From Thermoplasmata archaeon (lineage in GTDB: Archaea > Thermoplasmatota > Thermoplasmata > Thermoplasmatales > Thermoplasmataceae): a stretch of 6,056 bases of DNA. Location: NCBI GenBank assembly GCA_021826835.1, contig JAKAYH010000152.1, positions 1 through 6,056 of the forward strand. Reading direction: 5' to 3'. Below are positions 1 through 4,599 of the stretch, piece by piece. The notes beneath the pieces were generated by a model. The model worked only from the letters and a program-made list of their open reading frames with translations. It was not told where the DNA came from and did not search any database. Position 1 is the stretch's first letter, and every line of letters begins with the position of its first letter. The position numbers and the translations under genes are program-made.

Positions 1-265
1 CGATCTAAAAAGCAACATGTCCCGGGGTATCAACAAAAAGAAGTCCGGGAATTGTAAAAATGGATTTGGAACCTGTCTGTTGTGCTATTTTCTTAATCCT
101 TGTAATATCTATCTCGGTGGCACCAATTCTCTGGGTAATTCCACCCTCCTCCTTTTTAGCAAAGGATGTTCCCCGAATAGAATCTAAGAGTGTTGTCTTT
201 CCGTGGTCAACATGACCAAGAACGCAAACTATTGGTTGCCTGAGCTCCCTGCCTTCGTTCTTCAT
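1..265 (-). CDS. infB: Translation initiation factor aIF5B (IF2-like GTPase), N-terminal part, cut by window edge and with a disrupted frame
   Basis: This is the ribosome-dependent GTPase that joins the subunits and helps place initiator tRNA. The N-terminal G domain is plain: G1 GHVDHGKT at residues 17-24, switch I GGITQ..GAT at about 41-50, and G3 DTPGH at 79-83. The family is usually about 590-600 residues, so only the first 86 are here. After DTPGHVAF the frame meets TAG at positions 5-7, next to five A (7-11). With four A the reading would continue A-F-R-S, which fits the family's usual AF-x-S-M-R. I therefore read this as a one-base insertion (sequencing or assembly error, or a true mutation) rather than a natural end. 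The ATG at 263-265 lies 3 bases after the ndk stop. A GGTGATGAGGT stretch (279-289) in the end of ndk may serve as its ribosome site, though the spacing of 13 is long. It is the last visible gene of the ribosomal operon. Confidence 0.9.
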
Positions 266-268
266 TTC

Positions 269-715
269 TCAAAATAGAACCTCATCACCGTACTGGAAAG
301 GTAACAATTCATTGGTCTTGAAGAATATTGAGAATTCATGTTGATAAGACTCTGCTGAATCGGATGCGTGTATGATGTTCTTTTCTATGCTGATAGAGTA
401 ATCGCCTCGAATGGTTCCAGGAGATGCCTTGCTTCCGTCAGTTGTACCACAAATTGTTCTCACAACAGATATGGCGTTGTTCCCCTCAAATACAATTGCA
501 ACAATAGGGCTGGAAGTAATATAATTCACAAGATCTGCAAAAAATGGTTTGCCCTTATGAACCGCGTAATGTTTTTCAGCTTCTTCTTTAGATAGCTGAA
601 GCATTTTAAGACCAAGGATCTTAAGACCTTTTAGCTCAAATCTCCTAATAATTTCTCCTGCAAGCCTTCTTTTTAATCCATCCGGTTTAATGAGTACTAG
701 TGTCCTTTCCTGCAT
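269..715 (-). CDS. ndk: Nucleoside diphosphate kinase
   Basis: Cytoplasmic enzyme that moves the gamma phosphate of ATP to other NDPs through a phosphohistidine, supplying GTP and CTP. The protein is 148 residues from the ATG, normal for the family. It has the N-terminal TLVLIKPDG strand and the active-site motif N-I-I-H-A-S-D-S-A-E, whose His (residue 116 from this start) is the phosphorylated residue. The G-T-I-R-G-D-Y segment before it is also conserved. I chose the ATG at 713-715 over the GTG at 722-724: it gives the usual short M-x-x-R-T-L-V start, has GTGA just upstream, and lies 1 base after the rpl24e stop. The GTG would add three residues and overlap rpl24e by 8 bases. Placement between L24e and aIF5B is a conserved archaeal arrangement, so the enzyme is co-expressed with the translation GTPase. 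Nothing is missing from the catalytic site. Confidence 0.95.
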   Translation of the reverse strand: MQERTLVLIKPDGLKRRLAGEIIRRFELKGLKILGLKMLQLSKEEAEKHYAVHKGKPFFADLVNYITSSPIVAIVFEGNNAISVVRTICGTTDGSKASPGTIRGDYSISIEKNIIHASDSAESYQHEFSIFFKTNELLPFQYGDEVLF

Positions 716-716
716 T

Positions 717-992
717 TCACTCACTGCTTGCCGGGGTCTCTTGTACTGTCTCTGGAGCGGCTTCTACGGGAGTCTCTTCAACTGGAGGCTTTATTGAATC
801 CTTTCTCATTGCTTTGATAGTATGATACTCCTTTGTCCATTTTGTCCTTCTTGGAACTCTCTTCAGGTTTATCATATTTACCCTGCACTTTCTACTACAG
901 AAATCAACTATATTGCCACTTCTTCTTACATAAATTGTACCGGTTCCAGGTTCAATATTGGAACCACAAAATCCACAAGTTTTTATTGCCAA
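717..992 (-). CDS. rpl24e: 50S ribosomal protein L24e, with an acidic Pro/Glu/Thr-rich tail
   Basis: Small zinc-ribbon protein of the large ribosomal subunit. Four zinc ligands are visible as C-x2-C near the N terminus (T-C-G-F-C-G) and C-x3-C in F-C-S-R-K-C (residues 6, 9, 32 and 36 from the TTG start). The family block [20 protein letters not shown] follows. I prefer the TTG at 990-992 because GGTGAT (997-1002) sits 4 bases upstream and the product then starts M-A-I-K-T-C, a normal distance to the first Cys. The alternative GTG at 999-1001 has no ribosome site but overlaps the rps28e stop as GTGA and adds three residues. The last 25 or so residues (K-P-P-V-E-E-T-P onward) are Pro/Glu/Thr/Ala rich and acidic. 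They extend beyond the usual 60-70 residue archaeal L24e, and their role is unknown. Confidence 0.93.
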   Translation of the reverse strand: MAIKTCGFCGSNIEPGTGTIYVRRSGNIVDFCSRKCRVNMINLKRVPRRTKWTKEYHTIKAMRKDSIKPPVEETPVEAAPETVQETPASSE

Positions 993-996
993 TATT

Positions 997-1002
997 ATCA
1001 CC
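997..1002 (-). promoter_or_regulatory. Ribosome binding site GGTGAT that selects the rpl24e start
   Basis: The minus strand reads GGTGAT-AATA-TTG. GGTGATC is the complement of the conserved archaeal 16S 3' end, and the spacing is right for the TTG at 990-992. The motif overlaps the last Arg codon and TGA stop of rps28e, so termination and re-initiation are probably coupled. Confidence 0.6.
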
Positions 1003-1207
1003 GGATTGAGAGTTTTTTAGCTTCTCTGGCTGTTTCTCTTAGCATTAATATATCCCCAACCTTAACAGGACCCAGTACATTTCTGGCTATGATTCTACCC
1101 TGATCTCTTCCTGATAGCACTCTAACCTTTACAGTTGTTGCTTCTCCGGTCATACCGGTTCTTCCCATTAATTCAACAACCTCTGCCTGTGTAGCTTCAT
1201 CTGCCAC
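998..1207 (-). CDS. rps28e: 30S ribosomal protein S28e
   Basis: Small OB-fold protein of the small subunit near the mRNA exit and platform. The 69-residue length is normal for the family. The core [22 protein letters not shown]..GD-I-L and the C-terminal [11 protein letters not shown] match S28e. The C-terminal signature is slightly divergent, with T-A where many homologues have S-E. The start is GTG at 1205-1207, supported by AGGTGA 5 bases upstream. The gap to rpl7ae is 10 bases, and the stop overlaps the start region of rpl24e. Confidence 0.95.
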   Translation of the reverse strand: MADEATQAEVVELMGRTGMTGEATTVKVRVLSGRDQGRIIARNVLGPVKVGDILMLRETAREAKKLSIR

Positions 1208-1212
1208 TTAAG

Positions 1213-1218
1213 TCACCT
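1213..1218 (-). promoter_or_regulatory. Ribosome binding site AGGTGA for rps28e (GTG start)
   Basis: The minus strand reads TAAGGTGACTTAA-GTG. AGGTGA lies 5 bases before the GTG and touches the TAA stop of rpl7ae. It supports the GTG start, since no nearby ATG has such a site. Confidence 0.7.
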
Positions 1219-1586
1219 TATTTCTTCAAAGAAACAAGTTCTGAAGTAATCTGCTTATAAAGCTCCTCATTTTTTCCATAGTCGGTAATAGATATGGAAG
1301 CAGCAGCTGAAATTCCAACTCTTGTACCTAGTTCGGATTTACTCTTAGCATATGCGTAAGCTATCTTTCTCTCTTCACAGAGCATTGGAAGGTAATATAC
1401 TACTTCTGGAGGTGTAACATCTTCTGCAATTATTACTATCTTGCTTTCCCCTCTCTCAATAGACTTAATAACCTCGTTCGTGCCCTTCTTTATTTTTCCA
1501 CTCCTGTAACTATTCTCTACTAGATCAAGAATCTTCTTTTCGAGCGTCTCGGGAGTTTCGAATTTAACAAATGACTGTTTTTCCAT
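1218..1586 (-). CDS. rpl7ae: 50S ribosomal protein L7Ae (kink-turn RNA binding)
   Basis: In archaea this protein binds kink-turns in 23S rRNA and is also the core of C/D and H/ACA guide RNPs and of RNase P. The 122 residues carry the RNA-binding motif R-S-G-K-I-K-K-G-T-N-E-V-I-K-S-I-E-R-G (about 28-46), then the family signature IAEDVTPPEVVYYLP (53-67), then the G-T-R-V-G-I-S-A-A-A-S loop next to the RNA. I use the ATG at 1584-1586 because GGAGG stands 8 bases upstream and the product M-E-K-x-S-F-V-K-F-E-T-P-E fits the family. An upstream in-frame GTG at 1602-1604 would add six residues and lie before the ribosome site. This is the first gene of the operon, with a TATA box about 50 bases upstream of the ATG. 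L7Ae binding to kink-turns in its own leader is known in other archaea, but I see no clear kink-turn in this short leader. Confidence 0.95.
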   Translation of the reverse strand: MEKQSFVKFETPETLEKKILDLVENSYRSGKIKKGTNEVIKSIERGESKIVIIAEDVTPPEVVYYLPMLCEERKIAYAYAKSKSELGTRVGISAAASISITDYGKNEELYKQITSELVSLKK

Positions 1587-1594
1587 TTTATTTT

Positions 1595-1599
1595 CCTCC
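1595..1599 (-). promoter_or_regulatory. Ribosome binding site GGAGG for rpl7ae
   Basis: The minus strand reads GAAGGAGGAAAATAAA-ATG, a full GGAGG core 8 bases before the ATG at 1584-1586. It excludes the upstream GTG at 1602-1604, which would begin before this site. Confidence 0.8.
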
Positions 1600-1630
1600 T
1601 TCACTTTTTAGTATCACCTGAGCCTAAGAC

Positions 1631-1650
1631 GCTATATATAGTTTTTTTAA
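1631..1650 (-). promoter_or_regulatory. TATA/BRE promoter of the rpl7ae operon
   Basis: On the minus strand an A-rich BRE-like stretch (AAAAAAAC) is followed by TATATATA at 1633-1640. Transcription would start roughly 25 bases downstream, near 1611-1614. That leaves a leader of about 25-28 bases that still contains the GGAGG site. It is the clearest promoter in the window. Confidence 0.7.
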
Positions 1651-1664
1651 TCTGAAAAAATCAG
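1651..1664 (-). terminator. Oligo-T terminator candidate for the KDG aldolase gene
   Basis: Starting 17 bases past the aldolase stop, the minus strand reads CTGATTTTTTCAG. It has six T, with 4-base complementary arms (CTGA/TCAG) around them. Archaeal termination mainly needs a T tract. The rpl7ae promoter begins immediately after, so readthrough would enter the ribosomal operon. Confidence 0.45.
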
Positions 1665-1680
1665 TGAAATTATGCCTTTC

Positions 1681-2580
1681 CTAAGATGAAGTCGAATTAT
1701 TTTCAAGTCTCATCAAAGAATCTAGGGAATTAGTAACAAACGAGTCGGGTATGTGTTCCATAGTCGTAATGGGAAGCGGAATTTTCCCACCAATTTTATG
1801 TTTCCTATAAAATAGGTAATAATATGAAGAGGGGAAAGGATAAGAATTTAAAATTCTAAACACGAAATCTAGGTTTCTCTGAGCTTCTTCGGCACCTTTG
1901 AAGTCATTTTCTACATATAGGTTTAGTACCTTTTTAGCAGCAGACGAAATGTTTGTTGATCCACAGACTCCGCCACTAGAACCAGCCACAAGAGACTGAA
2001 GAAGTAAATCATCCTGTCCTTGATAAACAGGTATTTTAGAACCGAACTTGTAAATTATGTCATTAAAATATCTAATATTGCCTGAACTTTCCTTAATCCC
2101 CCTTATCTTTCCACCTGCGGTATCAATGATTGATTCAATAGTCTGTGCTTCTATGGTAACGCCTGCAAGTTGCGGTATATTATAAATTATGAAATTTGCA
2201 TCAACTTTAGAGATAACTTCACTAAAATGCTTGATAATCCAAGGTTGCTCTGGCTTGATGTAATAAGTGGGTTGAAGGACCATGCTGGTAAATCCGAGAT
2301 CAAAAGCATATTTTGCCAATTCCACGGCTTCTTCTGTGTTTTGGCTGCCAATGCCTACAAACGTTTCTTTCTTTTCTGATTCCTCTGATACAATATTCAG
2401 GAATTTCTTTTTCTTATCCATAGTCAAAAGTGAAAAAAGTCCAGTGCTTCCCAATGGAAATATAGAATTTATACCCATTTCCGTAAGATCTGACATAAGC
2501 AGTTTGTAATATTCTCTACTTGGTTCATAAGAACTATCAAGGGGTGTTATGAGAGGGCATATTAACTTGAACTTATCCAT
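1681..2580 (-). CDS. kdgA: 2-keto-3-deoxygluconate aldolase (DHDPS/N-acetylneuraminate lyase superfamily)
   Basis: Probable class I aldolase splitting 2-keto-3-deoxygluconate into pyruvate and glyceraldehyde, the key step of the nonphosphorylative Entner-Doudoroff pathway of Thermoplasma and Picrophilus. The 299 residues form one TIM barrel. Visible are the substrate-carboxylate loop F-P-L-G-S-T-G-L (41-48), catalytic Tyr133 in I-Y-N-I-P-Q, the Schiff-base Lys163 in G-I-K-E-S-S-G-N, and Y-Q-G-Q-D-D-L-L (186-193) with G-G-V-C-G-S-T-N. A hydrophobic residue after G-S-T-G, and Q-G-Q-D-D, resemble Thermoplasmatales KDG aldolases as I recall them and argue against dihydrodipicolinate synthase, which usually has G-T-T-G-E. 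Exact substrate (KDG, its galactose epimer or the phosphorylated form) cannot be read from sequence. It stands alone: no dehydratase or glucose dehydrogenase gene is next to it. The ATG at 2578-2580 gives the usual N terminus. The nearest ribosome site, AAGGATGA, is rather far away at about 14 bases. Confidence 0.8.
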   Translation of the reverse strand: MDKFKLICPLITPLDSSYEPSREYYKLLMSDLTEMGINSIFPLGSTGLFSLLTMDKKKKFLNIVSEESEKKETFVGIGSQNTEEAVELAKYAFDLGFTSMVLQPTYYIKPEQPWIIKHFSEVISKVDANFIIYNIPQLAGVTIEAQTIESIIDTAGGKIRGIKESSGNIRYFNDIIYKFGSKIPVYQGQDDLLLQSLVAGSSGGVCGSTNISSAAKKVLNLYVENDFKGAEEAQRNLDFVFRILNSYPFPSSYYYLFYRKHKIGGKIPLPITTMEHIPDSFVTNSLDSLMRLENNSTSS

Positions 2581-2612
2581 TGTTGATCATGTATTCATCC
2601 TTTATCTTGATT

Positions 2613-2627
2613 ATTATGAGACATAAT
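2613..2627. promoter_or_regulatory. Inverted repeat ATTATG-AGA-CATAAT, possible operator of kdgA
   Basis: A perfect 6-base inverted repeat with a 3-base spacer lies 33-47 bases upstream of the aldolase ATG, in the spacer between divergent genes. If the minus-strand TATA-like TTTTATTT at 2642-2649 is used, this repeat covers the expected transcription start, a usual place for a repressor site. No regulator can be named. Confidence 0.35.
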
Positions 2628-2641
2628 TCCAAATGAAAGTC

Positions 2642-2649
2642 AAATAAAA
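2642..2649 (-). promoter_or_regulatory. Possible TATA box of kdgA
   Basis: TTTTATTT on the minus strand would place the start of transcription near 2620, with a leader of about 40 bases. The flanking BRE is weak, and an alternative AT-rich stretch exists nearer the gene (about 2611-2618). Confidence 0.3.
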
Positions 2650-2685
2650 TAGCTTGCCATAGTAAATAGATCGAGTTCAGACTTG

Positions 2686-2700
2686 CCAAAGATTATTTAT
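2686..2700 (+). promoter_or_regulatory. BRE/TATA promoter of the surface protein gene
   Basis: CCAAAG (2686-2691) is followed by TTATTTAT (2693-2700), whose centre lies about 25 bases before the ATG at 2722. Transcription would start at or very near the ATG, so the mRNA is probably leaderless. AAAGGGG just before the ATG is spaced too closely (3 bases) to be a good ribosome site. Confidence 0.5.
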
Positions 2701-2721
2701 TTTTCTTTAATAAAGGGGTAG

Positions 2722-3306
2722 ATGAGAAACAAAATAGTGGTAATTATTATTACATTTATACTATTATATTCATTTCTATTTACTTTGGAAAACGGTGAAC
2801 TAACTCAACACGGTAATAGCGGTATAAATGAAAATCTACAATCATTTATAATAAAACAAAAACATTCTAACAATTTCTTAACAGATTCATATTATATATT
2901 TTTTAATGAATCAGGGCTGCCATCGGGGGCAAACTGGTCCGTCTCACTTAAAAGTTCCCAAGGAAGTATTTCGGAATATACAACATCAAGTCAGATAATA
3001 TTTTATGTTTTGGGGGGAAACTACTCTGTCACAATTTATGTTCCAGATGGATATACTATAAATTCGCAATCAGGCAAATCATATTCCATAATCAATCAAC
3101 AAAATAGTGCAGGTGGAGGAAAGAATATCTCTGTGGGATATATCAATGTCAATGGAAATGCGTACATTCCTGTGAGCGTGATAACTGACAATAATGGAAG
3201 TGATATAATCATAGTAACTTCCATAATAGTATCTCTATTAGCAATACTTTTCGTATTATATTACTACACGAGGTATAACGCAAAAAACAAAATACAAACA
3301 AAATAG
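2722..3306 (+). CDS. Small membrane-anchored surface protein with a Thermoplasmata 'ESGLPSG-W-SVSL' domain
   Basis: I do not recognise a named gene or function. The 194 residues begin with a hydrophobic segment (4-21) after M-R-N-K, a likely signal peptide or anchor. Residues 58-110 carry Y-Y-I-F-F-N-E-S-G-L-P-S-G-A-N-W-S-V-S-L, a Y-V-L-G-G-N-Y-S-V turn and V-P-D-G-Y. This beta-sandwich-like unit recurs in many extracellular proteins of Thermoplasmata, often in several copies; only one is present here. A second hydrophobic helix (about 162-181) is followed by a basic Y-N-A-K-N-K tail, so the chain probably faces outward with a short cytoplasmic end. Five N-x-S/T sequons (N62, N71, N100, N135, N158) lie between the helices, consistent with N-glycosylation in an acidophile. 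The AT-rich, Asn/Ser/Ile-rich composition differs from the translation genes. It has its own promoter and is divergent from kdgA. Confidence 0.75.
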   Translation: MRNKIVVIIITFILLYSFLFTLENGELTQHGNSGINENLQSFIIKQKHSNNFLTDSYYIFFNESGLPSGANWSVSLKSSQGSISEYTTSSQIIFYVLGGNYSVTIYVPDGYTINSQSGKSYSIINQQNSAGGGKNISVGYINVNGNAYIPVSVITDNNGSDIIIVTSIIVSLLAILFVLYYYTRYNAKNKIQTK

Positions 3307-3313
3307 AGTGAAC

Positions 3314-3346
3314 AAATCAAACTAAGTGATTTCAAGTGAATTGAAA
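3314..3346. repeat. Two overlapping short inverted repeats downstream of the surface protein gene
   Basis: The first pair is AAATCA (3314-3319) and TGATTT (3327-3332) with a 7-base loop. The second pair is TTTCAA (3330-3335) and TTGAAA (3341-3346) with a 5-base loop. Both are perfect 6-base arms and share 3330-3332, so as RNA only one could fully form. They lie 8-40 bases after the stop. No T tract follows directly on the plus strand, so this is not a textbook terminator. Confidence 0.4.
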
Positions 3347-3406
3347 GCCACGATAAAAATAAAACCTCCTTTTGTAATCCACTTTATCAATGAACATGGA
3401 AAACTC

Positions 3407-3411
3407 TTTTT
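3407..3411 (+). terminator. Weak T tract that could end the surface protein transcript
   Basis: TTTTT at 3407-3411, after shorter T runs at 3370-3373, is the best T tract between this gene and the next on the same strand. It has no stem of note, and five T is marginal for archaeal termination. Confidence 0.2.
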
Positions 3412-3416
3412 AACGG

Positions 3417-3424
3417 CCATATGG
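3417..3424. promoter_or_regulatory. Palindrome CCATATGG upstream of the DtxR-type repressor
   Basis: A perfect 8-base palindrome lies 35-42 bases before the GTG start and directly upstream of the possible TATA region (about 3425-3437, GAAATCCTTATTA). Its place suits an autoregulatory or activator site, but an 8-base palindrome is short and can occur by chance. Confidence 0.25.
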
Positions 3425-3458
3425 AAATCCTTATTACAGAAACTCGTAATATTGAATT

Positions 3459-4115
3459 GTGAAAGGCTCTTCCACGAATGCAGAAGATTACCTTAAATGC
3501 ATAAATGAATATATGGATTTACAAGGTTATGCTGCTCTAAAAGATATCGCATTGATTTTAGGTACCGTAAGACAAACGGTACTAGACGAAATCAAAATCC
3601 TAATGGATCGGGGACTTGTGCAGAGGAAGGAGAAGGGAAAATATGAACTCACAGAAACAGGTATGAAAGAGGCTTTTAAGTTCCTTAGAAAGCATCGAGT
3701 TGCGGAAATTCTCCTTTGGAAAGGGCTTGGAATGAAATGGTCTGAGCTAGATGACCAAGCCATGGGCATAGAGCACGGTATGACCGAGGAAATAATTGAG
3801 AAGGTTTGCCAAAATTTTGGGTGTATAAAATGTCCACATGGTAACTATGTTCCAGATAAAAATGGAAATGTTAAAGAATCAAAGGATATAAAAGTCAGTG
3901 AATTCAATTCCTCCAGAAAAATAAAGGTATCAAGGGTAATATTTGAAAGCCCTGATATACTAAAATTTATGGAAAATAATGGTCTATATCCCGGTTCTAA
4001 TTTGATAATTGTAGATGAGGAACACATTAAAGTCGCTCCGGATATGGAATCTATCAAGGTTCCAGATAATTTTTTTCGTGCAGTAAGATTCACAAGCATT
4101 GAAGATAATCAATAA
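3459..4115 (+). CDS. DtxR/MntR-family metal-dependent transcriptional repressor
   Basis: Iron- or manganese-responsive DNA-binding regulator of metal uptake. The 218 residues show the full three-domain layout: winged helix (about 8-65, recognition region T-V-R-Q-T-V-L-D-E-I), dimer/metal domain (68-140) and a C-terminal FeoA/SH3-like domain (about 155-213, with L-Y-P-G-S). By hand the numbering matches Corynebacterium DtxR without gaps through the metal sites. H79, E83, E105 and H106 are kept. DtxR M10 is D10 (as in MntR-type Asp), C102 is M102, and H98 is D98. A C-I-K-C-P-H-G motif (122-128) matches the family's CPHG turn. Metal choice (Fe or Mn) is thus open. The GTG at 3459 is the first start after an in-frame TGA at 3453-3455. 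There is no ribosome site, and TTATTA lies about 25 bases upstream, suggesting a leaderless mRNA. No metal transporter gene is adjacent. Confidence 0.88.
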   Translation: MKGSSTNAEDYLKCINEYMDLQGYAALKDIALILGTVRQTVLDEIKILMDRGLVQRKEKGKYELTETGMKEAFKFLRKHRVAEILLWKGLGMKWSELDDQAMGIEHGMTEEIIEKVCQNFGCIKCPHGNYVPDKNGNVKESKDIKVSEFNSSRKIKVSRVIFESPDILKFMENNGLYPGSNLIIVDEEHIKVAPDMESIKVPDNFFRAVRFTSIEDNQ

Positions 4116-4161
4116 AATAGAATAGACAATTTCCAACATATAAAAGAACTTCCTCAGATCG

Positions 4162-4171
4162 TCTTCGAAGA
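4162..4171. repeat. Palindrome TCTTCGAAGA in the spacer before aIF1A
   Basis: A perfect 10-base palindrome lies 47 bases after the repressor stop. It is followed by a T-rich stretch (CTCTTTATTTCTT, 4175-4187). It could be part of a weak terminator for the repressor gene or an operator for the next operon. The sequence does not decide. Confidence 0.3.
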
Positions 4172-4182
4172 TCACTCTTTAT

Positions 4183-4212
4183 TTCTTAAATCTAATAGTT
4201 CTTAAATATTAA
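4183..4212 (+). promoter_or_regulatory. Promoter region of the aIF1A operon with repeated TTCTTAAAT
   Basis: TTCTTAAAT occurs at 4183-4191 and again at 4199-4207, 16 bases apart. A near copy, TCTTTAAAT, is at 4222-4230. Each could act as a TATA box. The first would give a start near 4212 and a leader of about 33 bases that contains the AGGAG site. The second (TTAAATATTAA) would start near 4232, right at that site. Confidence 0.45.
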
Positions 4213-4232
4213 CATGGCATATCTTTAAATTC

Positions 4233-4237
4233 AGGAG
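4233..4237 (+). promoter_or_regulatory. Ribosome binding site AGGAG for aIF1A
   Basis: AGGAG stands 7 bases before the ATG at 4245, good spacing. It shows that this operon, unlike the two plus-strand genes before it, has a leader. Confidence 0.7.
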
Positions 4238-4244
4238 ACAAAGA

Positions 4245-4595
4245 ATGGTTGATAAAGCTAATGGAAAGTATACGAATTCTTCAGTAGAGGGAGAAGATCA
4301 GACAGTAAGAGTCATATTGCCAAATAAGAGAAAAGGGGAAATGTACGGGGTAGTCGAAAAACTGTCTGGGGCATCTCATCTAACTGTTATGTGTGAGGAT
4401 GGTTTCACTAGAATTTCCAGAATTCCCGGTAAAATGAAGAAGAGAATGTGGATCAAAGAGAGAGATCTTGTGATCATAAAGCCATGGCAATTTCAATCAG
4501 AGAAGGCAGATGTTGTATACAGATATACCCAAACTCAGGCTGGCTATTTAAGCAGAAACAGATTACTTCCTGACGTAATAGACATTTTCAAGTAA
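4245..4595 (+). CDS. eif1A: Translation initiation factor aIF1A
   Basis: OB-fold factor that binds the 30S A site and works with aIF5B and aIF1 in start-codon selection. The 116 residues are normal for archaea. The OB core is easily seen: R-V-I-L-P-N-K-R-K-G-E-M-Y-G-V-V (22-37), C-E-D-G-F-T-R-I-S-R-I-P-G-K-M-K-K-R (50-67), then W-I-K-E-R-D-L-V-I-I-K-P-W (69-81) and K-A-D-V-V-Y-R-Y-T (87-95). The basic I-P-G-K-M-K-K-R-M-W block is the family's rRNA-contact signature. A Ser/Asn-rich N-terminal tail of about 20 residues precedes it. It is the first gene of the operon, with a good ribosome site, and the rio1 ATG follows after 4 bases. Confidence 0.95.
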   Translation: MVDKANGKYTNSSVEGEDQTVRVILPNKRKGEMYGVVEKLSGASHLTVMCEDGFTRISRIPGKMKKRMWIKERDLVIIKPWQFQSEKADVVYRYTQTQAGYLSRNRLLPDVIDIFK

Positions 4596-4599
4596 TTTT

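Noticed and set aside
1..265. An intein insertion as the cause of the aIF5B break
   Set aside because: The known archaeal IF2 intein splits the G1 region, which is intact here, and no intein N-terminal Cys/Ser block follows. A one-base homopolymer change explains the stop more simply.
822..1103. Plus-strand open frame of 93 codons across rpl24e and rps28e
   Set aside because: Lies antisense to two clear ribosomal protein genes, has no ribosome site, and its translation resembles no family.
1681..2580. Dihydrodipicolinate synthase (dapA) as the identity of the aldolase
   Set aside because: The G-S-T-G-L loop lacks the usual G-T-T-G-E of DapA, and Q-G-Q-D-D with G-G-V-C-G-S-T-N fits Thermoplasmatales KDG aldolases better. 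No lysine gene is nearby. The superfamily is certain, the substrate less so.
3347..3372. Minus-strand GGAGG (3365-3369) followed by GTG, a possible small gene
   Set aside because: The frame stops after only nine codons and the spacing to the GTG is about 13 bases, so it is most likely chance.
3307..3458. tRNA, small RNA gene or CRISPR repeat in the AT-rich spacer
   Set aside because: No cloverleaf arms, no GTTCRANNC T-loop signature and no regularly spaced repeats. Only two short hairpins and a palindrome are present.
3527..4175. Minus-strand open frames (3527-3769, 3845-4099, 3984-4175) under the repressor gene
   Set aside because: All are antisense shadows of the DtxR-family gene, with Ser/Ile/Phe-rich translations and no family motifs.
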